Source: Chitinophagaceae bacterium | GTDB lineage: Bacteria; Bacteroidota; Bacteroidia; Chitinophagales; Chitinophagaceae | DNA length: 64,000 nt | Direction of reading: 5' to 3' | Assembly (NCBI GenBank): GCA_016722465.1 | Contig: JADKJC010000002.1 | Span: 386,501 to 450,500, forward strand | In this document: positions 55,900 to 64,000 of the stretch, piece by piece | Layout of the letters: each line of letters starts with the position of its first letter | How positions within the stretch are numbered: position 1 is the first letter of the stretch | Position numbers and translations under genes: made by a program | Notes under the pieces: model-generated | Told to the model about the DNA's origin: nothing | Database searches by the model: none | Seen by the model: the letters and a program-made list of their open reading frames with translations, nothing else

Positions 55900-56103
55900 T
55901 TATTTGTACTGGGGATTGTACTGTGTACTTTCCGGAACAGCTACTTCAGGTTTACCCTTATACCTATTGGCATATAAACCATAGCAACCACCTAAAATAA
56001 AGGCAACCAGCAGAAAGACCTGGCAGAAAAAGAGAAACCTGGATGAAGAAACCCAGTTGTGGGTAAAATCTTTATGCTTGTTATCTATAAATTCCTGTTG
56101 CAT
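55900..56103 (-). CDS. Small membrane protein, 67 residues
   Basis: MQQEFIDNKHKDFTHNWVSS is a polar start, followed by one helix (FLFFCQVFLLVAFILGGCYG, about residues 24-43) and a polar tail ending VPESTQYNPQYK. It is likely inner membrane, N-in. It has no named family that I know. It lies between tRNA-Gly and the glycosyltransferase gene, same strand. Confidence 0.6.
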   Translation of the reverse strand: MQQEFIDNKHKDFTHNWVSSSRFLFFCQVFLLVAFILGGCYGLYANRYKGKPEVAVPESTQYNPQYK

Positions 56104-56150
56104 AGTGTTTATTTACGGCTGCAAAAATAAGGGTTGGGTTTGAAAAAAAA

Positions 56151-57215
56151 TTATTTGCCAATAACAATTTCTGAAAACTTTGTTTTCTTTTTTACAAAAT
56201 GCTGCCATACCGCCGAACCTTTGTATAAACCGTTTAACTTCCCGGTTTTTGATAGCGGGAAAACCGACCGTTTTTTATCGAACAGGCACCACTTTATAAA
56301 ATGCAAATGCGCTCTTGCAATTGCTATAAAATAACCCCCACTTCCGCCGAGCAAGCCCTTCCAGGCTGCTATTGTATCCAGCCCCATTCGGATGGGCAAT
56401 CTCCATATTGCTTCTGAAAAGGAAATATTCTTTGCCAGCATGATTAGATTATTCCTGAAATTCAGAAATACTTTCAGGTTATTTTCCTTTGGCAAAGTAC
56501 CCCCACCAATATGGTACACCACCGACTTGGGTTGTACATATATTTTATATCCGGCCAGTTGCAGGCGCCAGCAAAGGTCTATTTCCTCCTGGTGGGCAAA
56601 AAAATATTCATCCAGGCCTCCTGTATTATGATACAGGCCTGGCCTTACAAACATAGCGGCACCACTGGCCCAAAAGCAGGGCACAGCATCTTCATACTGC
56701 CCGTTGTCGTCTTCTACATAATCAAATATTCTCCCTCTTGAAAAAGGATAGCCAAACTCATCCAGCCAGCCACCACTGGCGCCGGCGTATTCAAACTGGT
56801 GCTTGTTTTTAAAGGCTTTTATCTTAGGCTGACAGGCTGCAATGGACGCATCACTTTCCATCAGCCGGATCACAGGTTCTATCCAGCCCGGAGTTACTTC
56901 CACATCACTATTGAGCAATACGTAGTAATCTGCCTGAATTTTTTTTAATGCAGAATTATACCCTTTTGCAAAACCTTCATTGGTTTTATTGATTACTATC
57001 TCCACAGCAGGAAAGCTGGTCTTTAAAAAACTGACAGAATCGTCTGTACTGGCATTATCAGCCACAATTATTTTTTTATTAGGATAAGATGATGCCAGCA
57101 AAGCAGGCAGGAACTGCTCAAGGTAGGCTTTACCATTCCAGTTCAATATCACCACTGCAACCAATGGCAGTGAGGCATTTCCTGTGTGTGCTTCTGAATT
57201 AAAGGGCTGACTCAT
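56151..57215 (-). CDS. Glycosyltransferase family 2
   Basis: A 354-residue inverting GT2 enzyme. VVILNWNGKAYLEQFLPAL at about residue 22, then VADNASTDDSVSFLKTSFPA for nucleotide-sugar binding, LLNSDVEVTPGWIEP at about 100 for the DxD-type motif, and FFAHQEEIDLCWRLQLAGY at about 206 for the catalytic ED region. It resembles the rhamnosyltransferase-like group that builds cell-surface polysaccharides. Membrane contact is likely through the C-terminal hydrophobic patches. It is divergent from the kinase gene at 57365. Confidence 0.92.
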   Translation of the reverse strand: MSQPFNSEAHTGNASLPLVAVVILNWNGKAYLEQFLPALLASSYPNKKIIVADNASTDDSVSFLKTSFPAVEIVINKTNEGFAKGYNSALKKIQADYYVLLNSDVEVTPGWIEPVIRLMESDASIAACQPKIKAFKNKHQFEYAGASGGWLDEFGYPFSRGRIFDYVEDDNGQYEDAVPCFWASGAAMFVRPGLYHNTGGLDEYFFAHQEEIDLCWRLQLAGYKIYVQPKSVVYHIGGGTLPKENNLKVFLNFRNNLIMLAKNISFSEAIWRLPIRMGLDTIAAWKGLLGGSGGYFIAIARAHLHFIKWCLFDKKRSVFPLSKTGKLNGLYKGSAVWQHFVKKKTKFSEIVIGK

Positions 57216-57364
57216 TTATAGCTATCAATACTTCGTTTTTACAAACATAAATCATTTATCAGTTTGGCAACCGCATTTGAAATTTTTGTGGCTGCATTCT
57301 TTTAAATATTAAACTATCAGCACCGGTTTTAATAAGGGCTTACTTTATTCCTTATTTTTATTTC

Positions 57365-58519
57365 ATGTTTACACAGCTATTTAACTGGCGCACCCTGCTT
57401 GCGATGGTTGCCATTGCCATCGTGTCGGGTACCGTTTTTTATTCAAGCTACCTGTCAAAAAAAATTGCCCACGACGAAAGGGAAAAGGTGGATGTATGGG
57501 TACAGTCATTAAAAACAAGGGCCATTGTGAATGAACAGGCAGCTATTGACCTCACCAACAGCATTGCAACGCATAATACAGACATCCCCATCATTGAAAC
57601 AGATGAATATGATAACCCCTCGGGCCAGGGACTCAACCTCGACTTTAATAAAATAAAAAAGGATACCGGGTATTTACGCCAGTTGATAAAGGAATATAAG
57701 GAATTGAATGATCCCGTGACCGTGGAGATCAGCAAAGAACCATTGCTGGTAAACAAATACTATTACGGCGAGTCGAAATTGCTACAGGAAGTGAGTTATT
57801 ATCCCCTGATACAATTGTTTATTGTGGCTTTATTCATCATCATATTGCTCATCACCATCAATATCCGCAATAAATCGACTCAAAACCAGGTGTGGGCGGG
57901 CATGGCGAAGGAAACAGCTCACCAGTTAGGCACCCCACTGTCTTCTTTGCAAGGCTGGGTGGAGCTACTGAAAGAAAACAAATCCAATGAAAAAATTGTA
58001 ACGGAAATGAGCAAGGATGTGGAAAGGCTAAAACTGGTAAGTGATCGCTTTGGCAAAATCGGCAGCACACCGCAACTGGAAGAAATGGACATTATAGCAC
58101 AGATAGAGAATATGGTTTCTTATATTAAACGGAGAGCACCTGAGAAAGTAAACTTCAATGTTAACAGCGACGGGGAGCATGAAATTACGGCTATGATCAA
58201 TGGCCCTTTGTTTGATTGGGTGATTGAGAATTTACTAAAGAATGCGCTGGATGCAATGGAAGGCAAAGGCAGTATCAGCATCAATATAAAAAATGAGACC
58301 ACCCAGGTAGTAGCGGACATTACAGATACCGGCAAAGGCATCAGCAAACAACATATTGCGAAGGTTTTTAAACCCGGCTTCACCACAAAAAAAAGGGGCT
58401 GGGGATTGGGACTAAGTTTAGCCAAGAGAATTATAGAACAATATCACAAAGGCGAATTGTTTGTAAAACAGTCCGAGCCGGGCAGGGGAACTACTTTCAG
58501 AATAGTGCTCAAGAAATAA
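57365..58519 (+). CDS. Membrane sensor histidine kinase
   Basis: A 384-residue two-component kinase. Hydrophobic helices at about residues 12-30 and 144-164 flank a periplasmic sensor region of about 110 residues. The H box is KETAHQLGTPLSSLQGW (His at about 186). The ATPase domain has the N box IENLLKNALDAMEGKG, G1 DITDTGKGISKQH and G2 GWGLGLSLAKRIIEQ. No response regulator is adjacent. tRNA-Leu(GAG) follows on the same strand. Confidence 0.92.
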   Translation: MFTQLFNWRTLLAMVAIAIVSGTVFYSSYLSKKIAHDEREKVDVWVQSLKTRAIVNEQAAIDLTNSIATHNTDIPIIETDEYDNPSGQGLNLDFNKIKKDTGYLRQLIKEYKELNDPVTVEISKEPLLVNKYYYGESKLLQEVSYYPLIQLFIVALFIIILLITINIRNKSTQNQVWAGMAKETAHQLGTPLSSLQGWVELLKENKSNEKIVTEMSKDVERLKLVSDRFGKIGSTPQLEEMDIIAQIENMVSYIKRRAPEKVNFNVNSDGEHEITAMINGPLFDWVIENLLKNALDAMEGKGSISINIKNETTQVVADITDTGKGISKQHIAKVFKPGFTTKKRGWGLGLSLAKRIIEQYHKGELFVKQSEPGRGTTFRIVLKK

Positions 58520-58610
58520 TTAAGCAACTGTTTTCCGTTTACTGTTTTGAGTTTTAGGTAAATCATTTACATTTGCAGCCACCTTATTTTTTATGCTACT
58601 ACAAATTAAT

Positions 58611-58694
58611 GCGGCGATGGCGAAATTGGTAGACGCACTACTTTGAGGTGGTAGCGCCCGAAAGGGTGTGGGAGTTCGAATCTCCTTTGCCGCA
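58611..58694 (+). tRNA. tRNA-Leu (anticodon GAG)
   Basis: An 84-nt class II tRNA: acceptor GCGGCGA/TTGCCGC with one G:T pair, anticodon arm CTACT-TTGAGGT-GGTAG, variable arm CGCCCGAAAGGGTGT and T arm GGGAG-TTCGAAT-CTCCT. Discriminator A. Confidence 0.95.
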
Positions 58695-58697
58695 CAT

Positions 58698-58726
58698 AAA
58701 AACCTTTCATTGCTGAAAGGTTTTTT
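58698..58726. terminator. Terminator after tRNA-Leu(GAG), shared with the hybrid kinase gene
   Basis: Stem AAAAACCTTTCA/TGAAAGGTTTTT with loop TTGC, followed by T. It lies between convergent units and could serve both. Confidence 0.9.
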
Positions 58727-58729
58727 ATT

Positions 58730-61573
58730 TTACAATTGAAAGTCTTTTTTTATCGCCTCTACCGCTTTATCAACATCCTCCCCTACTTTTTTAATCAAAG
58801 CTGCCATTGTACCATTGTCTTCATTGGCTTTGCCCATCTTTTCCAGTTCCCTGATAAGGGTTTTGGAAGAAATAATGCCCATATTATCAATGGTGGGCTT
58901 TATACGATGTGCAATTTCTCCAACAGTTATATACTGTTGCTCCCGGCACTTCTCTTTCATTTCGCTCAGATGCACCGGTATCTGTTCTACAAACATCTTC
59001 AGCATCTTGTTGATAAATCCTTCGTTGCCCCTGCTGATTGTCCTTATTTCACTGATGTCATAATAAACCGGTTCCGGCTCTTCTGTATCTATTACAGCTA
59101 CTTTTTTCTGCATATTCAATGAAGGATTGGTATTGAGCATACCTGCAATCATCTTCATCAGATCTTCTTCTTTAAATGGCTTTGCCAGGTAAGTATTCAG
59201 CCCTGCCTCAATACACTTTTCATTATCCCCCTTAATGGCATTCGCTGTTAAGGCGATCATCGGCAAGGTGGCACTTATATTTTCCCTGATGTACTTTGCC
59301 GCATCAAAACCATTCATCACCGGCATTTGTATATCCATCAGCACAAGATCAACGGTATTTCCGGCAAGATAATCGACAGACTCCTGGCCGTTTTCGGCCT
59401 CAAAAGTTTCTGCACCATAATTGCCCAGTATGGTTGTTGCCAATAAACGGTTCATATCATTATCATCCACCACCAGTATTTTTTTACCAACCAGCATCTT
59501 TTCGTCTGCCACAAATATTTCTTTTGATGGCAGGTCTTGTATACTACCCTTTGAAAGCGTAATAACAAACGACATGGTTGTACCTGTTCCTTTTTCACTG
59601 TCCACGAATATCTCCCCATCCATCAGTTCGATCAGCTGGCGGCAGATGCTCATTCCCAAACCGGTACCTCCGTACTGCCTTGTAACCGATGCATCTTCCT
59701 GTGAAAATTTTTCAAACAAACTCTTCCTGAATTTTTCATCCATTCCAATACCTGTATCCTTTACCGTAAGTTGTACCGTCTGGCTATGTTTGGCATCATT
59801 AATCACTTCGAGCTTAACATCCACACCACCCTTTTCTGTAAACTTCACTGCATTGCTGATAATATTGAGTAAAATCTGGTTAAGCCGGTAAGGGTCTCCT
59901 ATCATTACTTCTGATATGCGTTCATCTAAAATTGAATTGGTCAATGCAAGGCCCTTTTCCTGTGCTTTATGAATCAATGCCTGCATGGCTCTTTTAATAA
60001 CAGCCCGTGGTTCAAAAGCAATTTTTTCAAGACTGAGTTTACCAGCTTCAATCTTTGACAGGTCTAATATATCATTGATGATAACCAGCAGGTTTTCAGA
60101 TGCAGCATTGATAGCATCGAGATAAAAAAGTTGTTTTTTGGTAAGTGGTGATTTTGCCAATTGGTTCGACATGCCGAGAATCGCATTCATCGGTGTCCTG
60201 ATTTCATGGCTCATGTTGGCCAGGAAGACTTCTTTACTCCGGGTAGATTGTTCTGCCTGTTCTCTGGCAACGGTCAACTCTATTTCCAGTTGCTTTTGAT
60301 CGGTAATGTCAAGATGGATACCAATAGACCCAACCAGTTCCCCTTTATCATTATAACGGGGGGCTCCGCTGATCAACCACCACCTTACCTGTCCCCTTTT
60401 ATCTTTTACCACTATTTCGTATGCATCGGTAGTTCCTCTTTTTCGCTCCTCGTTTTTCTGGTCCATTAACTCAATATTTTCCCCTTTGGCAAATATCTGA
60501 GCGGCTCTTTTACCAATCAATTCATCCATTTCATACCCACACATATCGCAAAAGCACTGGTTGGCAAATATGATGTTCTCTTCTGTATCCACTTCCAGTA
60601 AGCCGAGGTTCATATTATCAATGATACTGCGGTACTTTTCTTCCCTTATCATCAATGTTTGTTCAGCATATTTTTCTGCTGTTACATCTGTGTATTTCCA
60701 GAGGTGGCCTTTGTAAATTTTATTATTACAAATAGGTATGTAATCTCTTTTTAAAATGCGGCCATCCTTCATTTCAAGAATTTCATCCAGCTCTGGCTTT
60801 TGAAAGTCAAGTAATGAAAGTATCTTTTCTTCAAAAAAATCGGAGTCTTTAAAAAGGTCTCTTGTTCTGTCAACAAAATCAGTGCAATCCTCTCCTTTCA
60901 GGTTTTCAGGCGATGCATTGATGCCAAACATATCGCAATACATTTCATTGGTCAACACCACTTTCCTGTTTTCATCTTCCACAAGAATGCCATTCTGAAG
61001 ATTGGTGATGAGTGACACCAGCCTGTTCTCAGATTCATTGAGTTTTTCATCTGCTTTTTTCCTTTCCGAAATATCCAGCATAAGGCCCATGAATACCTTA
61101 GCACCTGCATTGGTAAAATGTGAGAAGGAGCAATTCATAGAACGCCAAACGATACCCCGTCCCGGCAATATCATTCTTGATTCGATATAGAAAGGGGCTA
61201 AGGTATCAGCAGCTTTTTTAAGTGCTTTATTCATTTCGCCAAGGTCATCAGGGTGAAGAAACTGGGTGATTTTGAAAATATGATTTGTTCTTACGCCAAA
61301 TATCCTTTCAAACGCAGGGCTTATGTAAGTGTACCCATGTGTACCATCCGGCGTTGATTCATACTCCAGCATGATACCCGGCATATTTTCGGCTATGCGT
61401 TGCAGTTGAGGCATTGCTGTAAAATCCTTTTCGCTATGACCTTCGGTTAAAGGCATTTCAGCTGCCACTTTGTTGTTACGAATAGCAGTAAGTGGTTTAT
61501 CCTGCGGTGCCTTTACGGCAATTTCCGATTTATCGTTATTCCATTTTACGCTAACGTTTTTACGCATAGTCAT
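58730..61573 (-). CDS. Hybrid sensor histidine kinase with PAS, receiver and Hpt domains
   Basis: A 947-residue cytoplasmic phosphorelay protein with no membrane helix. Three PAS-type domains (about 50-165, 180-300, 310-430; e.g. YRSIIDNMNLGLLEVDTEEN) are followed by the dimerisation domain with NMSHEIRTPMNAILGM (His at about 456), the ATPase domain with NILLNIISNAVKFTEKGG and GGTGLGMSICRQLI, a receiver domain (about 697-812; LVVDDNDMN and phospho-acceptor LVLMDIQMP), and a C-terminal Hpt domain (about 855-945, EIAHRIKPTIDNMG). It is 51 bp downstream of the sigma-54 regulator gene and forms a likely phosphorelay with it. An alternative ATG is at 61567. Confidence 0.95.
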   Translation of the reverse strand: MTMRKNVSVKWNNDKSEIAVKAPQDKPLTAIRNNKVAAEMPLTEGHSEKDFTAMPQLQRIAENMPGIMLEYESTPDGTHGYTYISPAFERIFGVRTNHIFKITQFLHPDDLGEMNKALKKAADTLAPFYIESRMILPGRGIVWRSMNCSFSHFTNAGAKVFMGLMLDISERKKADEKLNESENRLVSLITNLQNGILVEDENRKVVLTNEMYCDMFGINASPENLKGEDCTDFVDRTRDLFKDSDFFEEKILSLLDFQKPELDEILEMKDGRILKRDYIPICNNKIYKGHLWKYTDVTAEKYAEQTLMIREEKYRSIIDNMNLGLLEVDTEENIIFANQCFCDMCGYEMDELIGKRAAQIFAKGENIELMDQKNEERKRGTTDAYEIVVKDKRGQVRWWLISGAPRYNDKGELVGSIGIHLDITDQKQLEIELTVAREQAEQSTRSKEVFLANMSHEIRTPMNAILGMSNQLAKSPLTKKQLFYLDAINAASENLLVIINDILDLSKIEAGKLSLEKIAFEPRAVIKRAMQALIHKAQEKGLALTNSILDERISEVMIGDPYRLNQILLNIISNAVKFTEKGGVDVKLEVINDAKHSQTVQLTVKDTGIGMDEKFRKSLFEKFSQEDASVTRQYGGTGLGMSICRQLIELMDGEIFVDSEKGTGTTMSFVITLSKGSIQDLPSKEIFVADEKMLVGKKILVVDDNDMNRLLATTILGNYGAETFEAENGQESVDYLAGNTVDLVLMDIQMPVMNGFDAAKYIRENISATLPMIALTANAIKGDNEKCIEAGLNTYLAKPFKEEDLMKMIAGMLNTNPSLNMQKKVAVIDTEEPEPVYYDISEIRTISRGNEGFINKMLKMFVEQIPVHLSEMKEKCREQQYITVGEIAHRIKPTIDNMGIISSKTLIRELEKMGKANEDNGTMAALIKKVGEDVDKAVEAIKKDFQL

Positions 61574-61624
61574 TTTTTAACAGGGTAAACAATTTCGATA
61601 AGTACTTTCTTACAAAAAGAAATT

Positions 61625-62977
61625 TCATCCAAGCACAATTTCTTTTTGCTGTAACATTTTGTAAATAGTTGATTTGCCGATGTCCAGTTTATCCGCAACC
61701 AGCATCACATCATCATCATATTTTCTCAGGTAATATTTAATGATGTCGCAGGTGTATTGCCGCAGCGTTTTTTGCTCCATAGTAAACACTTCGTCTGATT
61801 TGGTGGAGTTAAAGGTGATGTCGTCCGGTTTAATCTCTCCATCTGCACACATTACAGAAGCCAGTTCTATAATGGCTTTCAGCTCCCTGATATTACCGGG
61901 AAAATGATAACCCATCATTTTTTGCTTTGCTTCACTGGAAATGGAGATGTGGCCCAGCTTGTTGTCTTTAGCAAAGTCATCCAGGAAATGTTTTGCCAGT
62001 ATCAGCACATCATTACCCCTGTCTCTTAATGGTGGCAATTCAATGGGTAAACCAATGATACGGTAGTAAAGATCCTCTCTGAAATTGCCTTTCTTCACTT
62101 CATCAGGCAGGTTTTTATGAGTGGCTACAATGAGCCTGATATCTAATTTTACTTTTTCATTTCCTCCAACCCTTATTACTTCACGTTCCTGCAATACCCT
62201 CAGTATTTTACTTTGCAGGTTCAGGTCAAGCTCGGCTATTTCATCCAGGAAAATAGTACCACCGTTTGCTTCTTCAAACTTGCCGGCCTTTCTTGCAACA
62301 GCACCTGTAAAAGCGCCTTTCTCATGGCCAAACAATTCGCTTTCCACCAGCTCTTTTGGAATGGCAGCCATGTTTACGGCTACAAATGGTTTTCGTTTTC
62401 TTTCACTGTTATAATGAATGGCTTTGGATACTACTTCTTTACCGGTGCCGGTTTCCCCGGTAATAGAAACATTGATATTTGTTTTAGTGGCTTTCTCCAT
62501 CAATGCAAATATTTTTTGCAGGGCAGGGCTCTGGCCTTTGATACTTTTGTCAAAAGAGAATTTATTTCCAAGTTCTTCCCTCAGCTGTTCCACTTCTTTT
62601 TTAAGGTTGCCCATTTTGCGTATCCTGATCACCGCATTCCAAAGCATGTCTTTGGTATTCTCGTCTTTAACAAGGTAATCGGTTACCCCCATCTTGAGCA
62701 TGTTCACTGCCACAGAAATATCTTCCTGGCCGCTGATGGCTACTACAGGTATACTGTCATCTGTCTGCCGGATCTTTTCATATAGTTTATCACCTGTATA
62801 ATCAGGCAGGGAAAAATCGACAGTAATAAGATCGGGCTTCTTATGAAGGTTGGCTAAACACTCTTTCCCGGTGGTAAAACGGGTAATCACATAATCTTCA
62901 TTCAATGAAAGGTGGTATTCAAGAATCTCTCCATACCAGGGATCATCTTCAACTATAAAAATCTTGTAAGGCTCCAT
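61625..62977 (-). CDS. Sigma-54-dependent response regulator, NtrC family
   Basis: A 450-residue activator. Receiver domain 1-120 (FIVEDDPWYGEILEYHLSLN; phospho-acceptor in LITVDFSLPDYTG at about 53). AAA+ domain: Walker A SITGETGTGKEVVSKAIHYN at about 170, the sigma-54 contact GAFTGA in FGHEKGAFTGAVARKAGKF at about 221, and Walker B GGTIFLDEIAEL. The Fis-type HTH at the end reads VADKLDIGKSTIYKMLQQKE. It should turn on sigma-54 promoters after phosphorylation, probably by the hybrid kinase encoded next. Target genes are not visible here. Confidence 0.96.
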   Translation of the reverse strand: MEPYKIFIVEDDPWYGEILEYHLSLNEDYVITRFTTGKECLANLHKKPDLITVDFSLPDYTGDKLYEKIRQTDDSIPVVAISGQEDISVAVNMLKMGVTDYLVKDENTKDMLWNAVIRIRKMGNLKKEVEQLREELGNKFSFDKSIKGQSPALQKIFALMEKATKTNINVSITGETGTGKEVVSKAIHYNSERKRKPFVAVNMAAIPKELVESELFGHEKGAFTGAVARKAGKFEEANGGTIFLDEIAELDLNLQSKILRVLQEREVIRVGGNEKVKLDIRLIVATHKNLPDEVKKGNFREDLYYRIIGLPIELPPLRDRGNDVLILAKHFLDDFAKDNKLGHISISSEAKQKMMGYHFPGNIRELKAIIELASVMCADGEIKPDDITFNSTKSDEVFTMEQKTLRQYTCDIIKYYLRKYDDDVMLVADKLDIGKSTIYKMLQQKEIVLG

Positions 62978-62983
62978 AGATTG

Positions 62984-63103
62984 TTTAGTGTTAAATATTG
63001 GAATTGTTGGTTCAACACTAAATAATAACGAAGGATTATGCAGATAATTGTCCGTTTTATGGAATAATCCAAAAAATGCATTCTACTACAGAATATGTAG
63101 AAT
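62984..63103. promoter_or_regulatory. Inverted repeats upstream of the response regulator gene
   Basis: TTTAGTGTT (62984-62992) pairs with AACACTAAA (63014-63022), and ATTCTAC (63080-63086) pairs with GTAGAAT (63097-63103). Both lie in the 232-bp spacer before the regulator and could be operator or leader-hairpin sites. No sigma-54 or TAnnTTTG promoter with good spacing was found. Confidence 0.4.
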
Positions 63104-63209
63104 TTGTACTACAAGGGAATTACCTGGAGATAGTTTGCGTGTAATTTTTATAGTAAAACCGCCTGCCTGGGATAAAATAATAACTTCAACGCTGTAAAGA
63201 ACATTGTTG

Positions 63210-64000
63210 TTAATTGGGCATCTTTTTTACTTTTTCCAAAAAATCATTGAACAGGGATTCAATCTTATCGTAATCGTATTTAACCTTATAAAGAATAAAT
63301 CTTTCTTTGCCTTCATTAATGGAGAGATTGGCCGCATCCGTTGAAAAAGGGCCGATCATACAGCTATATGATACATTCTCGTAGGTATAAAAGCACTTTA
63401 CTTTAAAAACATAGAACCGCAGCATTGTGCCATAGAGCATCGTCTCTTTTACCGCCACCACATCAAAATTTTTGGGAACCCTTTCGGATATCTGGTTGTT
63501 GGTATAGATCATTGCCAGCGCTTCAGCAAATGATTGCTGGTTGGCATACTTCCCCTTAAAAAAAGATTGTCTGCCCATCTTCAGCAATTCATCATACAGT
63601 TCAAGCCGCAGGACGGGGGTTTCACAAAACCTGTTAAACAGCTCTTCAGGCACCTGTTGTCCATTTTTCACTTTGGACAATATGATCACTGCATTTAGCT
63701 GTAAGTTCTGCAGGTCAATAAAATCGTCCAGCAAACCATTCGTTTTTTTGTCATTTATTTTTGTAAGCAGTTGCAACATTGCAGTGATATGCGGCAGGTA
63801 AAAACTTTCGGAATTATTGTCCTGGTATTCCTTCAGCATTTTCTTTGCCAGCTGGATAATAGTTTCCTGATACCCACTAATAGCGCTGTACTGCAATTGA
63901 CTGCTGTCTATAAGTGTATTGGCAAGGTCCAGCACCACCGGGGCCAGGTAGGCATCTTTAATTTTAACAGCGATACCGGGAAACAAGTCAGATGCCAGCG
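63210..64000 (-). CDS. Hypothetical protein, 5' part outside the window
   Basis: The frame is open to the right edge; the apparent start at 63986 is a TTG inside the frame (the sequence continues LASDLFPGIAVK). At least 263 residues are visible. The N-terminal part is helical and repeat-like, perhaps HEAT-type (LAPVVLDLANTLIDSSQLQY and LPHITAMLQLLTKINDKKTN). The C-terminal part is beta-rich with MLYGTMLRFYVFKVKCFYTY. I do not recognise a family. Confidence 0.6.
   Translation of the reverse strand, partial: LASDLFPGIAVKIKDAYLAPVVLDLANTLIDSSQLQYSAISGYQETIIQLAKKMLKEYQDNNSESFYLPHITAMLQLLTKINDKKTNGLLDDFIDLQNLQLNAVIILSKVKNGQQVPEELFNRFCETPVLRLELYDELLKMGRQSFFKGKYANQQSFAEALAMIYTNNQISERVPKNFDVVAVKETMLYGTMLRFYVFKVKCFYTYENVSYSCMIGPFSTDAANLSINEGKERFILYKVKYDYDKIESLFNDFLEKVKKMPN

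Overview
The window reads as a chromosomal segment of a Bacteroidota member, most likely in or near the Chitinophagaceae. The signs are a SusC/SusD outer-membrane pair, three secreted proteins ending in type IX secretion (T9SS) sorting domains, promoters of the TAnnTTTG type, signal-peptide and lipobox styles typical of the phylum, and duplicated GMC-oxidoreductase/gluconate-dehydrogenase-subunit-3 sugar genes. No rRNA, CRISPR array, phage or insertion sequence was seen. Both ends cut a gene.

Layout. 1-3.1 kb: a D-2-hydroxyacid dehydrogenase (partial), a Tat-exported Gfo/Idh/MocA oxidoreductase and a membrane protein. 3.3-14.9 kb: a region with an accessory look. It has a SNF2 helicase, an OmpA-like protein with a broken reading frame, a frameshifted zinc peptidase overlapping a metallo-beta-lactamase gene, a relic of a second SNF2 C-terminus, a DinB/GNAT pair, and a TIR-CD225 (dispanin) fusion followed by a DUF2752 membrane protein. 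15-22.6 kb: 2-oxoglutarate dehydrogenase E1, a PqiA-like protein, ribosomal protein S20, a secreted endonuclease I, an unknown secreted protein and succinyl-CoA ligase alpha. 22.8-34.6 kb: two divergent arms of a 3-keto-sugar-type cluster, each with a GMC flavoprotein, a gluconate-dehydrogenase subunit-3 partner and TIM-barrel isomerases, plus a cytochrome c, a Gfo/Idh/MocA protein, a nucleoside-permease-like transporter and a deleted DUF1080 hydrolase gene. 34.7-44 kb: small lipoproteins, SusD/SusC and secreted proteins. 44-50.3 kb: 2-oxoacid dehydrogenase E2, an RsmB-type methyltransferase, a DUF2279 protein, peptidyl-tRNA hydrolase, an FAH-family protein and a T9SS cargo. 50.5-51.1 kb: an elongator-type tRNA-Met between tRNA relics, with a GIY-YIG nuclease gene bounded by a duplicated tRNA 3' end. 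51-64 kb: an E1 alpha/beta fusion, an SSS sugar transporter, tRNA-Leu(TAA), tRNA-Gly(GCC), tRNA-Leu(GAG), a glycosyltransferase, a histidine kinase, and a sigma-54 response regulator followed by a multi-PAS hybrid kinase.

The sugar cluster probably oxidises glycosides at C3 in the periplasm (GMC plus subunit 3, electrons to cytochrome c), cleaves them, and processes the products with the isomerase and Gfo/Idh enzymes. Its hydrolase gene DUF1080 is broken here. Four other genes become full length if one base is added back to a homopolymer. That pattern may be sequencing error rather than biology, and it limits any claim of pseudogenes. The most novel-looking items are the TIR-CD225/DUF2752 pair, the peptidase/MBL pair with the nearby SNF2 relic, and the tRNA-Met/GIY-YIG duplication.
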